Positions 35,745 through 47,522 of a stretch of DNA of 64,000 bases are shown piece after piece (the stretch's first letter is position 1; each line of letters starts with the position of its first letter). The stretch is from positions 1 to 64,000 of the forward strand of contig ARYC01017949.1 in assembly GCA_000711775.1 (NCBI GenBank), written 5' to 3'. Position numbers and translations under genes: made by a program. Source of the stretch: Oxytricha trifallax (taxonomy: Eukaryota; Ciliophora; Spirotrichea; Sporadotrichida; Oxytrichidae). The notes beneath the pieces are model-generated. The model made no database searches, was not told the DNA's origin, and saw only the letters and a list, made by a program, of their open reading frames with translations.

Positions 35745-36880
35745 TTAAAAATATGTGAATTAATATCTATACTATAATTGTTTGATTTTTAAGATAAAAC
35801 TTCTATTATATCTACAATTATTAAGCTAATATAATTTATTAAATTCATAAAATCTACAAGATGTAAAGAACTAATATTTGATAAAAAATAAGACCTCAAA
35901 TTCATAAATCCGATAAACTTATAATTTAGGTAAGGTCTTTGTTCACGAGAAAACAACAATAAGGCATTAATTTCATTAAAGTCCCTCATTATTAAAGTCA
36001 TAATCTTTTATTAAAACAATTTTATTATATCATTATGAACATGAAGTTTAACATCTTAATTAAATCATTTGAAAGATAAAGAAACAAGATCCCCTATAGG
36101 TCATATTTACACAAACATATCTAAATCTTTGATGTGTCATATTTTCATAATGATATAAATAATTTAAGCTTCAATGCGCTTGTTTCCTCCGTTATAGTGC
36201 GATTAATTCTTCAAGAAATTTGATGTTTATTTTAGTTTACATAGTTGGGTATTCTTTCAACCAATACTGTTACGTGCCATGACGATAAAAACTCTCAGTA
36301 AAATAAAAAAAAATTTAGGTTCTAATGTAAACCTTATACAAATATATTGAAAGCATGCTTCATCTCAAAGTTAAATAACTTTATATCTACATAATAAATT
36401 TAAATTAACATATTAGTGTAGTTTTAGTAAAGTTAAGAACTGAAAAGAATGAACTAAATTATTATTTTGCTTTGTTATAACTATTGTGAGGTATATTATC
36501 TTCTAATTTCTCTTTTAAAAATCATTAGTTCTAATTACTAGTAAAAGCTATCACTCATATTATATATGTTATCTTTGTAAAGATTATATTAAATAAAGCA
36601 TGCTGAAACTAATTTATTCAAAAATGTTATTTAAATACAAAAGAATATTGTCATAAGATATTCTATATATATTATTCTCAGATTGTTTCAAATAATATAA
36701 TAATCCTTCTATTTTTTTCGCAACTCTTAAAAGGACAATAATGAGTGTAAACTGACTCTTAATGATCAATGCTTCACAATCTAGATTACAAATCAAATAG
36801 ATTATCTTTGAGAGTTAAATCAGCACTTTAGAGTGTTGTTCATTCTATTTACGATAAATAAAGCGGAAAATATATGATTG
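35745..36880. other. AT-rich region, no gene seen
   Basis: AT-rich. The minus-strand frames at 35789-36001 and 36614-36796 have no motif and are of chance length. Confidence 0.45.
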
Positions 36881-36889
36881 TAAGAATAT

Positions 36890-37420
36890 AATTTTGATGA
36901 AGACTAATACTTATTGTAATAATCAAAAAATGGAATCTCAAAAAAACAGTTTCATCTTTCCAAATGCCTTCGTAAATGTCACCAGCTGCATGAGTCAGTC
37001 TTCTTTTTCCTTGTCTTTGAGCTGCTCTTTGAATTACCTGTTCTCAGCCTTCTCGACTCTTACCTGCTTAGTTCTCTGTAAAAAGTAAATTTCAGATATG
37101 TTTTTTGTAACTTACTTTTTTTGTGAGTGAACAGTCTCCACCAGCGTCACAATTATTAGGTATTTGTATTTTAATTATTAATTTCATTTTCATTTATCAA
37201 TTCTCGATTATTTTCTATAATTCCTATCACTACTCGTTGAATATGTTCATCATTCTCTAGTTGAAGAACTTAGATTAATATATTTTGATATATACTTTAG
37301 AGAGCAGTTAGGATTCAGTTTCTTGCCTTAGATTTCCATTAGAATGTGCTTCTATTTCACCAGCAAATGAGATTATTTCGTTAATTAATTAATATTTGTG
37401 ATATATTAACATTTTCTATT
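36890..37420 (-). pseudogene. Intron-bearing gene fragment (copy 2)
   Basis: On the minus strand, an exon-like stretch (about 37290-37130, Asn/Glu-rich) ends in GACGCTGGTGGAGAC...CACTCAC. It is followed by a probable intron (GTAAGTTACAAAAA...TTTTTACAG, about 37126-37084) and a second exon rich in Lys/Glu codons (37080-37000). Exon end and intron are clearly related to copy 1 at 9.95-10.18 kb. Frame continuity between the exons is uncertain and the function unknown. Confidence 0.4.
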
Positions 37421-37424
37421 AGAT

Positions 37425-38110
37425 TTATAAAATATGATTCTTTACAAGTTGATCTTTTTTATCATTTAGGATAGTATGTGTAAATTAATGATTTCATTTT
37501 GATTAAGATTAAGCAGTTTGTTTGAATCTCAAAAATACTTTACTTAGATTATGAGGGTTATATGGGTGTTCAAAACTATTTTATCATCTTAAATTTAAAA
37601 CTACAATCACAATACTCTTTATTCTTCTATAAATAATTAAGACTACAATACTTTAACTGAATTTCTTCAATTTAAAATTGGTTTGATTGTTTGGAACTTT
37701 AATATTCCTATTTTTATTGCTTTTTTTATTTCTTATTGCAATGACTAAACTATCATATTAATTCTTCATTTAGTCAGTGTCTTGTTGCTGGTTATGTATA
37801 TTTAAGTCAGGCATACTACTTCTAAAGGTCGGTATAAAAATTGATTACTATTATTTTGGATTTATAAATTTTAACATGTTCATATAAGATATTATATATA
37901 AAATTAATGAACGCAATCGATGATGATGTAGCAATTTAATCCATTATGATTGCAAATATTCAAAATAAGCAAAGTTAACAATAGATATTATCAATTTTAA
38001 GGTATTTACAAAGAACAGAGATATATAGATAATAACAGAAGGTAAAATTAAATACACAACTAATAGCACTGTTGTATAAAGGCAAAATGTAATTCTTTAC
38101 TTTAGCAATT
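37425..38110. other. AT-rich region, no gene seen
   Basis: No supported feature. Confidence 0.4.
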
Positions 38111-38149
38111 CTCAAATTATCTTTTCTTTTGTAAATGCTTAATCTTCCT

Positions 38150-40545
38150 CATTCATGTTTAGTTGGGCTTCTTTTCCATGATTGCTTGCTTAGTTAGGAT
38201 CTTTCTTCTCGTGCTCCTCCTCCACTAGTCCTGCTTAGATTCCTGAGATCTTTTGGTCATTCTCCACTTGATTTTAAATTAGCTTGGCTTTATCCGCTCT
38301 TTCTATTGCTTCATTTTCCATACCCTCTTTGTATATTTTCTACAAGAATAGGTATTCCTCGACTTTAATCTCTTCCTCGATTGTTGCACTGAAACTCGCA
38401 TTTGTTCGATTTGGATCAACTCCATTTGCATTTAAAATACGTAGACTTGCGAGTTCTTATTCTATTTATAAACACCTTATGTTCCAAGCTTTGTTTACCC
38501 ATAATACCTCATTTCTTTTTCTCTGTGATTGTCTCTATCAACTTCTAATCCACTGTAATTCCTGACTTCCCAATATATAATATCATGAGGCATGCATATA
38601 AGTTGAACATCAAGTAATTTTGTTGCATGTTTATCTAATCCTTGGCAAATATCTGAAAGATGGGGTTCGCCCACTAGTTTCAATTGGTTAGTGCTCTCCT
38701 TGGGGCAAGAAAAAATAAAAAAAAGATTTCTCATTTTTTTAAAACTTACTAAATATATAAATAACTCATTTATTGTCATACAGACACTAAACTATGATTT
38801 CTGGGTGTCTTATGAGTCACTTCATTATTTATTTACTACATATCTACTAACATAAAAAAATAAAATATGATAAATTAATCATAAAAAAAGTTGTAATTTT
38901 ATTTGAATTTTTATCTTAATTAATTGATCTTTAATTTTTTATGTTCTTTATGTAGCTAGTTTAAACTTAAAGTACAGCATATAATACTCATTTAATTATA
39001 TTTGAGGGAACTATAGCTAAATAATTAACATTAAGAATACATAAGAACATAAAAAATTAAAGATCAATTAATTAAGATAAAAATTCAAATAAAATTACAA
39101 CTTTTTTTATGATTAATTTATCATATTTTATTTTTTTATGTTAGTAGATATGTAGTAAATAAATAATGAAGTGACTCATAAGACACCCAGAAATCATAGT
39201 TTAGTGTCTGCATGACAATAATTGAATCATTTATATATTTAATAAGTTTTAAAAAAAATGAGAAAAAATTGTTTTTATTTATTCTTGCCCCCAGGAGAGC
39301 ACTAACCCAATGCTAGCATCTCTCCACAGTCTTCTGGGTATGTCACTTGGCTTTTTTCTGGTTTTTATACAATCCTGTCCGCAATGAATACTTTCCCCAT
39401 TATTTCTTCGTCCATATTTTTACTTAATCTTTGTATTTTTATATTAGGGCTAGATATCCAATTCACTTTCTAGAGTCGTATACTTCCATTGTTCTTTACT
39501 CTCTTGATATTCTGAGTATTATCCAATTTATTCATCCATTCAAGCTGCTCTGGCAGCTTATTGGAATTATTATGCTCTTTACATCTTGCTCTTAACTCCA
39601 AAATCTGCTGTTTTATAGTTTCTAGTTTGTTTAAGCAATGCTTTTCTCTACTTGTGCGACTCATTTGTCATTCAGGACGATAGTTGAGAGTATCATGTGA
39701 AAGGTTTTTATTCACTGAATTAAACTTCTTTAACTTGGCGTAAGCACACATCTAGAGTGATTTCCTGGATGTTTCCCCTGATATAATGTCCTCATATTTG
39801 TCAAGTTTAATTTATCTCTCTCTCCAATGGTTTTCATGTTTTCTGACAACAAGTCCCACTCTTTGTTCCCTCTGTTCCTTGCTCCTTCTTTATCGTGAAA
39901 TCTTTTTACTATGACTTTCTCGATCTTGATCCTTGTACTTGGACAGCATATTATCTTAATCATTTTTTTGACTTTCGGAGCATATCCCTTCTTTGTGTCA
40001 ATATTTAGACAAATCCTTAACATGTCACTTACGATAAGTCTATCAAGTTTTTGAGTTTCTTTTGGTCTGCCTGCACGCATTCTAAGTCATCTTCACGCAT
40101 GTCGAACATTGACCTCTAAGCTTATGTTTCGTTTATCTTCTTGCTTGAGTTAGTCTGCCCAAACCTCAGTCTGCTTATGAATTCATTTGCTTGTTTTGCG
40201 GAACTTTTTGATGTCTGTTCTTTCTCTCAATCAGAGAACTTCTTGATCCTTGTTTCTGTCTCTATGCACATATCTCATCTCTTTTACCTTTTGCCAGAAT
40301 TAGGCCTTCTATTTGATGTTGTAAACTCTGAGGTTCCCCTTATTGACGCCATATCTTTGGTAGTACTTATTTTGATGTTGGTTGTCTCTCTAATTTTTCT
40401 TCCTTCTTGTTAATCTCCTTCTTTAAGATCGATCATTAAATTCTCTCTTTTTAATTCGATTTAATTTTGAATTTTAATTATAATTTTCTTTACATTATGC
40501 TATTTAAAATTCACTGTTCATTTGATGGCATTTTTGAATGTTCAG
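38150..40545 (-). pseudogene. LINE protease ORF (C48-like), interrupted
   Basis: Homologue of the LINE-B protease ORF. Shared landmarks, right to left: a WxKVK...HRDRxKDQEVL segment near 40210-40310, IICCPSTRIKIEKVIVKRF near 39890-39950, an EVYDSRK segment (Ulp1-type Asp) near 39480, and PEDCG with the putative catalytic Cys near 39330. The frame is broken in several places. Just after PEDCG the sequence is split by the foldback element at 38686-39307; the protein similarity resumes beyond it (LVGEPHLSDICQGL near 38625-38675). Downstream is a charged Lys/Glu/Gln tail. Confidence 0.65.
38686..39307. mobile_element. 622-bp foldback element in the LINE-C protease ORF
   Basis: Arms 38686 to about 38955 and about 39036-39307 are near-identical inverted copies; outer bases GGTTAGTGCTCTCC and GGAGAGCACTAACC. 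The flanks show CAAT at both sides (38681-38684 and 39308-39311), a probable 4-bp target duplication. No transposase. Confidence 0.8.
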
Positions 40546-40699
40546 ACTTTTAATGAATAAATCAAGATATCACATTCTGTCTTGATCTGGTTTTTTTTAC
40601 GAATTATAAAAATAGAAGTAAAATTTGATAATCAAAATAAAAAGAGTCCTACTATGACTATTACTTTAACTCCTACAAATTTGGTAAATCATGAAGCTT

Positions 40700-42095
40700 C
40701 TTGCCAAAGTAATTCAATATAAATCCTTAAGGTTTAGGCAAGAGCTTGTCTTCTCTAATTTTAATTATTATTTCTTTAAAATCTTTGCTTGACTTTTTCA
40801 ATTTAACAAATTTTTTCCCAACAAAAATTTCTAATAGAAACTAATAGAGAATTAATGTCTTGTTGATTGTCTTCATTTTCAACTTCATCAAAGTGTTTTT
40901 AGTCCTAATAAATTGTAATTGGCATTTAAGAAGCATCTAACTTAACATTCAAGAATGTTGAATACTTGAAATTTGTTATCAAAACTTTTGAGTTGTCTTA
41001 ATCCAGGACTTCAATCGTTCTTGTTGATAAAAATCTATGAGTTATTCCTGCTTTGTGAAGTTAATTAAGAGAGAGCATCTGCTATGTCTAGGAAGATTTT
41101 TTAATTTTATTTGAAACTTTCTTGTCTTAAATATTAAGCGAGGGACAAGGCCCAGTCAAGCCTTTTAATTTTCAATGCTTCATTGTCATTATAGCTACTA
41201 TTTTCTCTTAGTTAGAATTTTTATCATTTTAATTTAAGTTTGATATTAACTTAACTCAGTACATAATTGAGTAGCAAGGCTTAAGGTTTGAATCAGTTCC
41301 TCAAATTTGTAATCAGTTTGTCTTCCCTTTATTAAATTGAACTTCCTCTCATCCAATTTAAGGTTTATTTCTCTTGTGATTATTCCAAAATTAATTGGAT
41401 TTCATGTTTTATAAAATTGTTAAAGTTCGCTTCAAATTTCAATCTTGCATTCTTATATTTTTAGTGAATTATTTATAATGTCTATGTATAGTACACTAGA
41501 ACTCTCAGCTTCCTAGAATTATTCTTAATTAGATTGAGAAAGGTCTAAGTCATCAAATTACAGAACTTCTCATCAAGCTTGGATTTGCTACAATCAGATT
41601 AATTTTTCATTCATTATATTTATTTTAAAACCTAAAATTAATTAATAAAATTATTTCTTAAAATTTAAGGGTACCCTGACTATTTAAGGGTTTCGAAGTC
41701 ATGGAACTCAGATGGTACAGCAACTTAATCTTTAAATTGTAAACTTTTAGTTTGTTTGTTTTACTACAAACGAGGCACTTGTAGACCCCACCTTTTTTAA
41801 GTTAGATAAATTTCCCTTGATTTCTATTATGAGTAGCTTGACGCCTTTTAAGTTCGACAGCAGTAAATTTAATTACACAGTTGCCAATCATACGAGTTTA
41901 AGGCTTTTTTTATTTATTGGAGGCTCTTGCAGATCTACGAGCCTATCACTTAATATAAGAACTCTTAAAATCTTTCATCTTTTTTCTATTCACTATTTTT
42001 TATTAGAGATGATTGTTTTTATAATTTTAACTTATAGAAATACTGCTAAGATTTTCAATTTCATTAGAAGCTTCTTCAATAGAGTTAGAACCTAA
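40700..42095 (-). pseudogene. TBE-type zinc-finger/kinase remnant (TBL-2)
   Basis: A one-frame stretch at about 41730-41880 has the two-finger layout of the TBE kinase proteins: a degenerate first finger (NCVIKFTAVELKRRQATHN), a KGGVYKCLVCSKTNKL second finger with CxxC, and a YHL. A kinase C-lobe-like segment (KRLDWALSLAQYLRQESF) lies near 41110-41170 in a position like the QWDVWAL segment of TBE-A. The HRD and DFG regions are not recognisable, so it is strongly decayed. Confidence 0.5.
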
Positions 42096-42649
42096 AGATA
42101 AAGATGAGGAATTTTTTCGTATATTTAATACATACTTAATTAAATTAAGGTTATTAATATGCAAAGAATTTTTAAAGTGAATAGCAAATAAAATTTTGGC
42201 AAAGTATATTTATGCCAATATAAAATTATTTTTAGTTATGTCTATGTCAGTTGACGCCAAAGAAAATGTCAGAATGCGCCAAAGGGACTTATAAAAGATT
42301 AATATAGCATTGTCAAACGGCGCTAATCAAAAAATAAGTTTGCGCTAGTAAATTTTAGAGCAAGTATATTATTATTTTATTTATGTTATATATTCATAAA
42401 TTATGGGCTTAACTTTCAATGTATATATAATCGATTAAACTAAGAATAACATTCAATCATAGAATCATGAGAATTTAAGCTCAAGTTCTATTAAAATTTA
42501 ATTATGTGATAATGCATAAATTAAGCCAATATAAAATTTTATTTATGTTATAGTACTTAATTAAACCAACACAATTTAAAGTTTATATAACCTATTAATT
42601 AGTTAATAAGCTTTAATTAATAGTTATTAAATAGAATGAACATGATTAA

Positions 42650-43232
42650 AATCGACAAGAAGTCCCTGGAAATATCACGAACATAAATAGTAGATTACTA
42701 GATGGGAGCATGAACACCAAATCTGATTGGCATAATTACCTAAAAATATTCACGTAAACAATCATGTCTTAACACATTTAGTTGCTATCATTTGCCTTGC
42801 TACAAGCATGAGATTCATCAAAGATGTGATGGCTTCAAGAAAAGAACTCCTAAAATCATAAGATGTCATTTATGTAAATGTGCGAAATTATCCGGAACTT
42901 GGGGTCCTGAACATATTCAATTATGTAAAGGACGATGAAGTGGTCAATAGGTACCTTGGTATTTATGATGGTCCTAAAGACCTACCTGACAATCATTTTT
43001 TATGGGGTCTTAGAAACTCTGAAAAATGGATGGTTGACGTAAATTGTTATATCACAGCAAGTCTAAGAAATTAAGCAACAGACGATTAACAAATAGGGGA
43101 GACAATTGAGATAATTCTAAAATAGATTTAATCTATACCACATTTTTCTAGTAAGTAAACATAAATATTTATGATTTTATAGAACGCAAAGGAAAGGCCC
43201 TTTCATTACTAAAACAAAAGTCATAAGGCTGA
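42650..43232 (+). pseudogene. TBE-type p22 (TBL-2)
   Basis: Exon 1 (ATG at 42710 or upstream) has TKSDWHNYLKIF, matching SKEDLHRYL of TBE-A. Intron 1 is 42754-42781 (28 nt, GTAAAC...TTTAG). Exon 2 (42782-43150) has VNVRNYPELGVLNIF, matching the YPE block of the other copies. Intron 2 is 43151-43182 (32 nt, GTAAGT...TTATAG). Exon 3 begins KRKGKALSLLKQKSQG and ends with TGA at 43230-43232. One base is off near the exon 1/2 join. The C-terminus is much shorter than in TBE-A. Confidence 0.7.
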
Positions 43233-43569
43233 AAACAACCTAAAAAAAGAAAGATATACGAAATTTCAAGCTATTAAGAGGATTAAAAACAAAGCAACTA
43301 ATTATAGCAGACATAATCAAATATGCCGTTCAGAGATGAAATATATTAATGAAAAGCCCACCAGGCAAAAAACTATAGTTCTATTGATTTTCTTAAGACA
43401 AAATTAAATCAAACTTTTTATGTTAATTAAAGGTAAAAAATTAATATTCAAGTGTAAGACTTAAGTTAATTTATACATAATTGTTCGCTTTTAATTTAAT
43501 CGATTGTGTCAATTTTTTAAATTGAGTCATTCACTATTTATAAATAATTTTAGTTTGATAGTTTAAATT

Positions 43570-44460
43570 GCAGTTTAATTAAGTCCTTTTTATAATTTTT
43601 ATTTACCCTAGAGAAAATATTTTCAATTCATTTGTATCTGGAAGAATATGCAGCATTGAATAAGAGCGTCCAAACTCTCTCTTCAACGAACTTTATAAAT
43701 ACCTTAGATTGATGGGCTCTTAAATTGTCAAGAAAAATTGTAAACTTTCTACCCTTATACCTTAATTCTAGATCTTGAATTATTTATAGTAAGTCTTCTG
43801 TTTTAATTGACTTTGGTTTTATTCTAGAACATACCAAACCAAACTTAGAACTGATATTAAAAACTGCTGCAAGAGTATTTAAGTTTATACCCTCTTTTTT
43901 TAAAGACCTAATTGCTATATTTATGAGCCCATGATCTATAAGTTATTTAATGGACCTTGAATATTGTCTCATCTAAATAGACAATATCAGATTTACTTTG
44001 TTTTATTTGGTTTAATTCTTCAAGTACTCTTAATAGGTCCTAATTAATTTATTATTTTTTTTGTTCAGTTATGTTGTAATCTGTTCTTGTAGCCTTATAT
44101 TTATTTCCATGTTATTTGAATAGTGATTACAGGCTTGAAGTTGAAATTTTAGCTTCAGGAAATACTAAATGAAAAACTTAGGCCCTTTAAATAATTGATA
44201 GCATAATTTGTTCTTTTAAGGTTTATTATGAGATTAAATAATTAAGTTATTCTTAATTCAATTTTATTTTCCTATTTTTACTCTTTACTGTTTCTTTAAT
44301 TTAGGTCTTCAATTGCTTCAGTAATTTAATGATGAACTTTTCCGAAAGGTTTGTGATTTTTATATTTCTTTAATATGGCCAATTATTCTACTTTATTTAA
44401 TAAACTGCTTTTGTCTAAATCGTAGTAAACAAATAAGATTAAAATACTTTGCATAAATTT
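43570..44460 (-). pseudogene. DD34E transposase (TBL-2)
   Basis: N-terminal KPFGKVHHQITEAIEDL segment near 44300-44350, first Asp in DIVYLDETIF near 43975 followed by a YRSW motif, second Asp in IFLDNLRAHQSKVF near 43710-43750, then LLFNAAYSSRYK, an in-frame TGA and IENIF with the Glu near 43622. The spacing second Asp to Glu is 34. Frame breaks and TGA codons show it is inactive. Confidence 0.7.
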
Positions 44461-44479
44461 CATCTTTATAATCCATATC

Positions 44480-45890
44480 AAATAGTTTTATAAAGATAAT
44501 TAATTTTTTCTATTTATAAATTTTACTTCAATTTTTATAAATGTCATTTTGAATAATTTTTTTAATATTTTTAAAGTAACCTTGGGTTTCAAGTACTCAT
44601 ATTTTCTTATCTAGCCATACCATATTAGCAATGATTTCTACTCCAAATTTGAATTTTAGGTCTTTTTGTCTGTGTTCCCTTAATGATTAGTTGAATCTCG
44701 TTGGATCCCATGATTCGTTCATTTAATTACAACTCCTTATGTGGGTCAAGTTCACAAAAGTTATATTTATGCTATAAAAATTACTCATCCCATAACTCAC
44801 GACAGTCCTACCTTAACTCATTGCCATCATTGTGTCCATTACGTTCTTGGTTAAAAAATCTTCTTTCTTTTCTCAAGTTCTTTTCTCTTTTCTTAAATTT
44901 GATTTTTGACTACTTTAGGTTATTTGTATTAGCCTAAGTTAGTCCTTACTTACTTGATGTTCTTCACAACTAATTTCTCTATTATTTCTTTTGTTCCGCT
45001 TTTTTAAAATTATGTGATATTTCGAAGTATTTTATTTGGAATATCTTTTGGGGTTTTGAATGCTATTCCTTTAATTATATTTCTATTTTATCTATTTCCT
45101 CTAACTTGATGTATCTAGTAAATACTTTAGGTGTGTATTTGTCTAACAGGAGTGATTTAATTTTTGTGAAAATTATCGTATCGCAAATCGTCGCATTGTT
45201 TTACTTGGTCAAGCTTTGGTAAAAATAAGTTTATTTTTTGGCTTCGTCCCACGTGCTTTTTAATAGCGCTTTTGTGTCCAAACAAACGCTCATTCCCAAG
45301 TATTTAATTGAATCTACTCTTTTAATACTGTTTATTTAGTTACATTCTTTAAACTCTTTTAAATCGCTCATGAATAGAGTTTTCTTTGTATTTAGTTTTA
45401 AATTATATGTCCTCTCTATCTCTTTGAAGTCCCTATTATTCTTACCATTTATTATTTGCTTTTCCATTAATTAGAATATCATCTGCAAATTTTCTTAGTT
45501 TTTCTTATTATATTAATGAATTGAATTCTTTTTGGGAATAAATAACATCTTGTAAGTAGATATTAAATAACATCGGTGATAGTCTGTTTCCCAATGCCAC
45601 TCCCTTCTCCGAATAAATTTCCTCTCCTTCATAAACTATTTTGATGCCTTGTATGATTCTCCTATTAGTCTTACCTTTTTTTATCTACTTCAGTCTATAT
45701 TATCTGTAGCAGAACTTGAAATAATTTGACTTTCAAGAATAAGTCCTATGCTTTTTGAAGATCTATGAAGAGATATGCCTTTCTATATTTGCTTTTCTCT
45801 ATGGATTCTTTAATGTAATTGAATAATCATTCGAGGTTCAGTTGTGTGCTTTTATTTTCCTTGAATTTTATTTTTTTGTAATTTCCCGTT
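44480..45890 (-). pseudogene. LINE RT ORF, 5'-truncated (LINE-C)
   Basis: The C-terminal half of the LINE RT. The catalytic FADD is at about 45478-45489, with matching palm/thumb segments and the conserved C-terminal Cys/His-containing region near 44700-44860. Alignment by eye to LINE-A covers the LINE-A interval of about 1760 to 530. Several frame changes. Confidence 0.75.
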
Positions 45891-45904
45891 ATTAGTAAAC
45901 CCAT

Positions 45905-47500
45905 GAGTTAAAAGAGGAATGAAATAGAAAGAATAAATTAAGAAATTAAGCATTAGATTTGTATATATAGTAAAATATATAAAATATAAATCTATATAAA
46001 TATTAATTGATAATAATAGCAAGTCTATGTTTAAATAATAATAAACATTCTAATATTATTTATTTGTTTTATATATATTTGGCAGGGCTTAGAAGCCCTG
46101 TTTTAATGAGTTTATAAGCACATATTTAATTATTTAAGATTTGTATGTGGGAAATTTTTGTATATTAAAATTAGAATTTAGGTTATTTTATTTATTCGTT
46201 AGCTGGTTCATTGTATAGCTATAATTTTGACTAAGTTCCATATAGCATTTTAAAGAATTTTTCGCTATCAATAAATCATATCATAAAAGAATTGTAAATT
46301 TAAAAATGCATTTTTTTCATTTAATGGTAAGCTTGGAAAATTATTTAAGTCAAAGTTTGCTATTCAAAATGTTTTTAATGAGAATTTTAAAATATAAATT
46401 AATTCCAAGCTTATTTGAGATTTTTTTAATTTTTTAAGTATATTTTCATAAAAATCTCATATAAGTAAAATACCATTTTAATAAACATAATTTACTCAAT
46501 AAATTTAGCTATAGGAAATAAAAGAAATAATTTAATATAAAAAATTTATTTATAGATTTTAATAATTAAAAATATAAGCTTATAAGCTTGATTTAAGTGA
46601 GCTTATAAGCTCATAAAAAACCCCTTTCAAGTATACTTTTTATTTTGATTTGTTTGAATAATGATGTTTTGGGGTAAATTATGATTTATTTAATAATTAT
46701 TTAGAAATTTATAAAAATTAACTTCTATGCTTAATTTGAGTTTCATAAAATTTGATTATGAGTTTTGAGAGACTGATATTTTATTTTCATTTTTTCTTTT
46801 GGAATATATAAAAGAGGTAAATAAAAAATTAAGTAAAAATTAGCTCATGAATTTTCAAAGATTTCTTGTATGAGCATCTAATAATATTTCCATTAGTTGA
46901 AAAGCTAATTAAACATTGATTGTTATTTAAGAGCAATGAAATTTCTCATTTTTACACTTCTTAAATATTACTTTTACAAAAATTAAATATGCTTTAAGAT
47001 TATTTTTTTATCATTTTTTCTCTTAATTAAGCTAAAATATTTTTAGCTAAAATTTTAATTGTTTATAAATATTTTATTAATTTTTAATAAACCTAACCTT
47101 GGTTATTTTAAACTTTTTTAACATAAAATTGGAAGTTTTTATGAAATATTTATCAAAATTATACCAAATAATAATTAAGAAATTTGTTGTTTTTATTGAC
47201 TTATTTGAACTTTCATTTAATGGTTTTCGATATTAGATTATCGTATTCTCTGAATTTTAAAATTATGTTTTAAATAATCTTTTTACTATATCTTTAGGAG
47301 TTGATCTCTTTTAATCATGTCAGTTTTCGAATTAGTTCATTGTCATTTGTTATTTTCTTAAAAGTATTTTAAGCTATTTATTATCATTATTTCATTTTTC
47401 TAATCAAATTTTTTATAGATTTAAAGCCATTATAGCTTTGTGTAGAGTATTTAAGAATCATGAACTTGCCCAACCAAACTTAAAATATGACATTTCTTGT
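45905..47500. other. AT-rich region with one perfect hairpin
   Basis: CAGGGCTT-AG-AAGCCCTG at 46083-46100 is a perfect 8-bp stem followed by T4. Further AAGCTTATAAGCTT-like symmetric sequence lies near 46570-46615. No gene seen. Confidence 0.45.
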
Positions 47501-47522
47501 CCTAATTATCTTAAGAATTACA

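Larger units (their letters stand above)
40560..44470. mobile_element. TBL-2: TBE-like element inserted in LINE-C
   Basis: Carries the TBE gene set in TBE order: zinc-finger kinase remnant (minus), p22 (plus), DD34E transposase (minus). It separates the RT and protease ORFs of a LINE, so it arrived after the LINE. Termini are inferred only from where LINE similarity stops on each side; no C4A4 repeats were found. Confidence 0.65.
38120..45900 (-). mobile_element. LINE-C, split by a TBE-like element and a foldback element
   Basis: Minus-strand LINE parts in the expected order: RT ORF 3' half at 45.9-44.48 kb and protease ORF at 40.55-38.15 kb. Between them lies TBL-2 (about 40.56-44.47 kb); within the protease ORF lies a foldback element (38686-39307). 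In LINE-B the same two ORFs are contiguous, so the interruption is best read as later insertions. The RT part stops at a point inside the fingers/palm region near 45.9 kb, a typical 5' truncation. Confidence 0.7.

Noticed and set aside
46083-46100. Hairpin plus T-run as a bacterial-type terminator
   Set aside because: The window is eukaryotic germline DNA; kept only as a hairpin.
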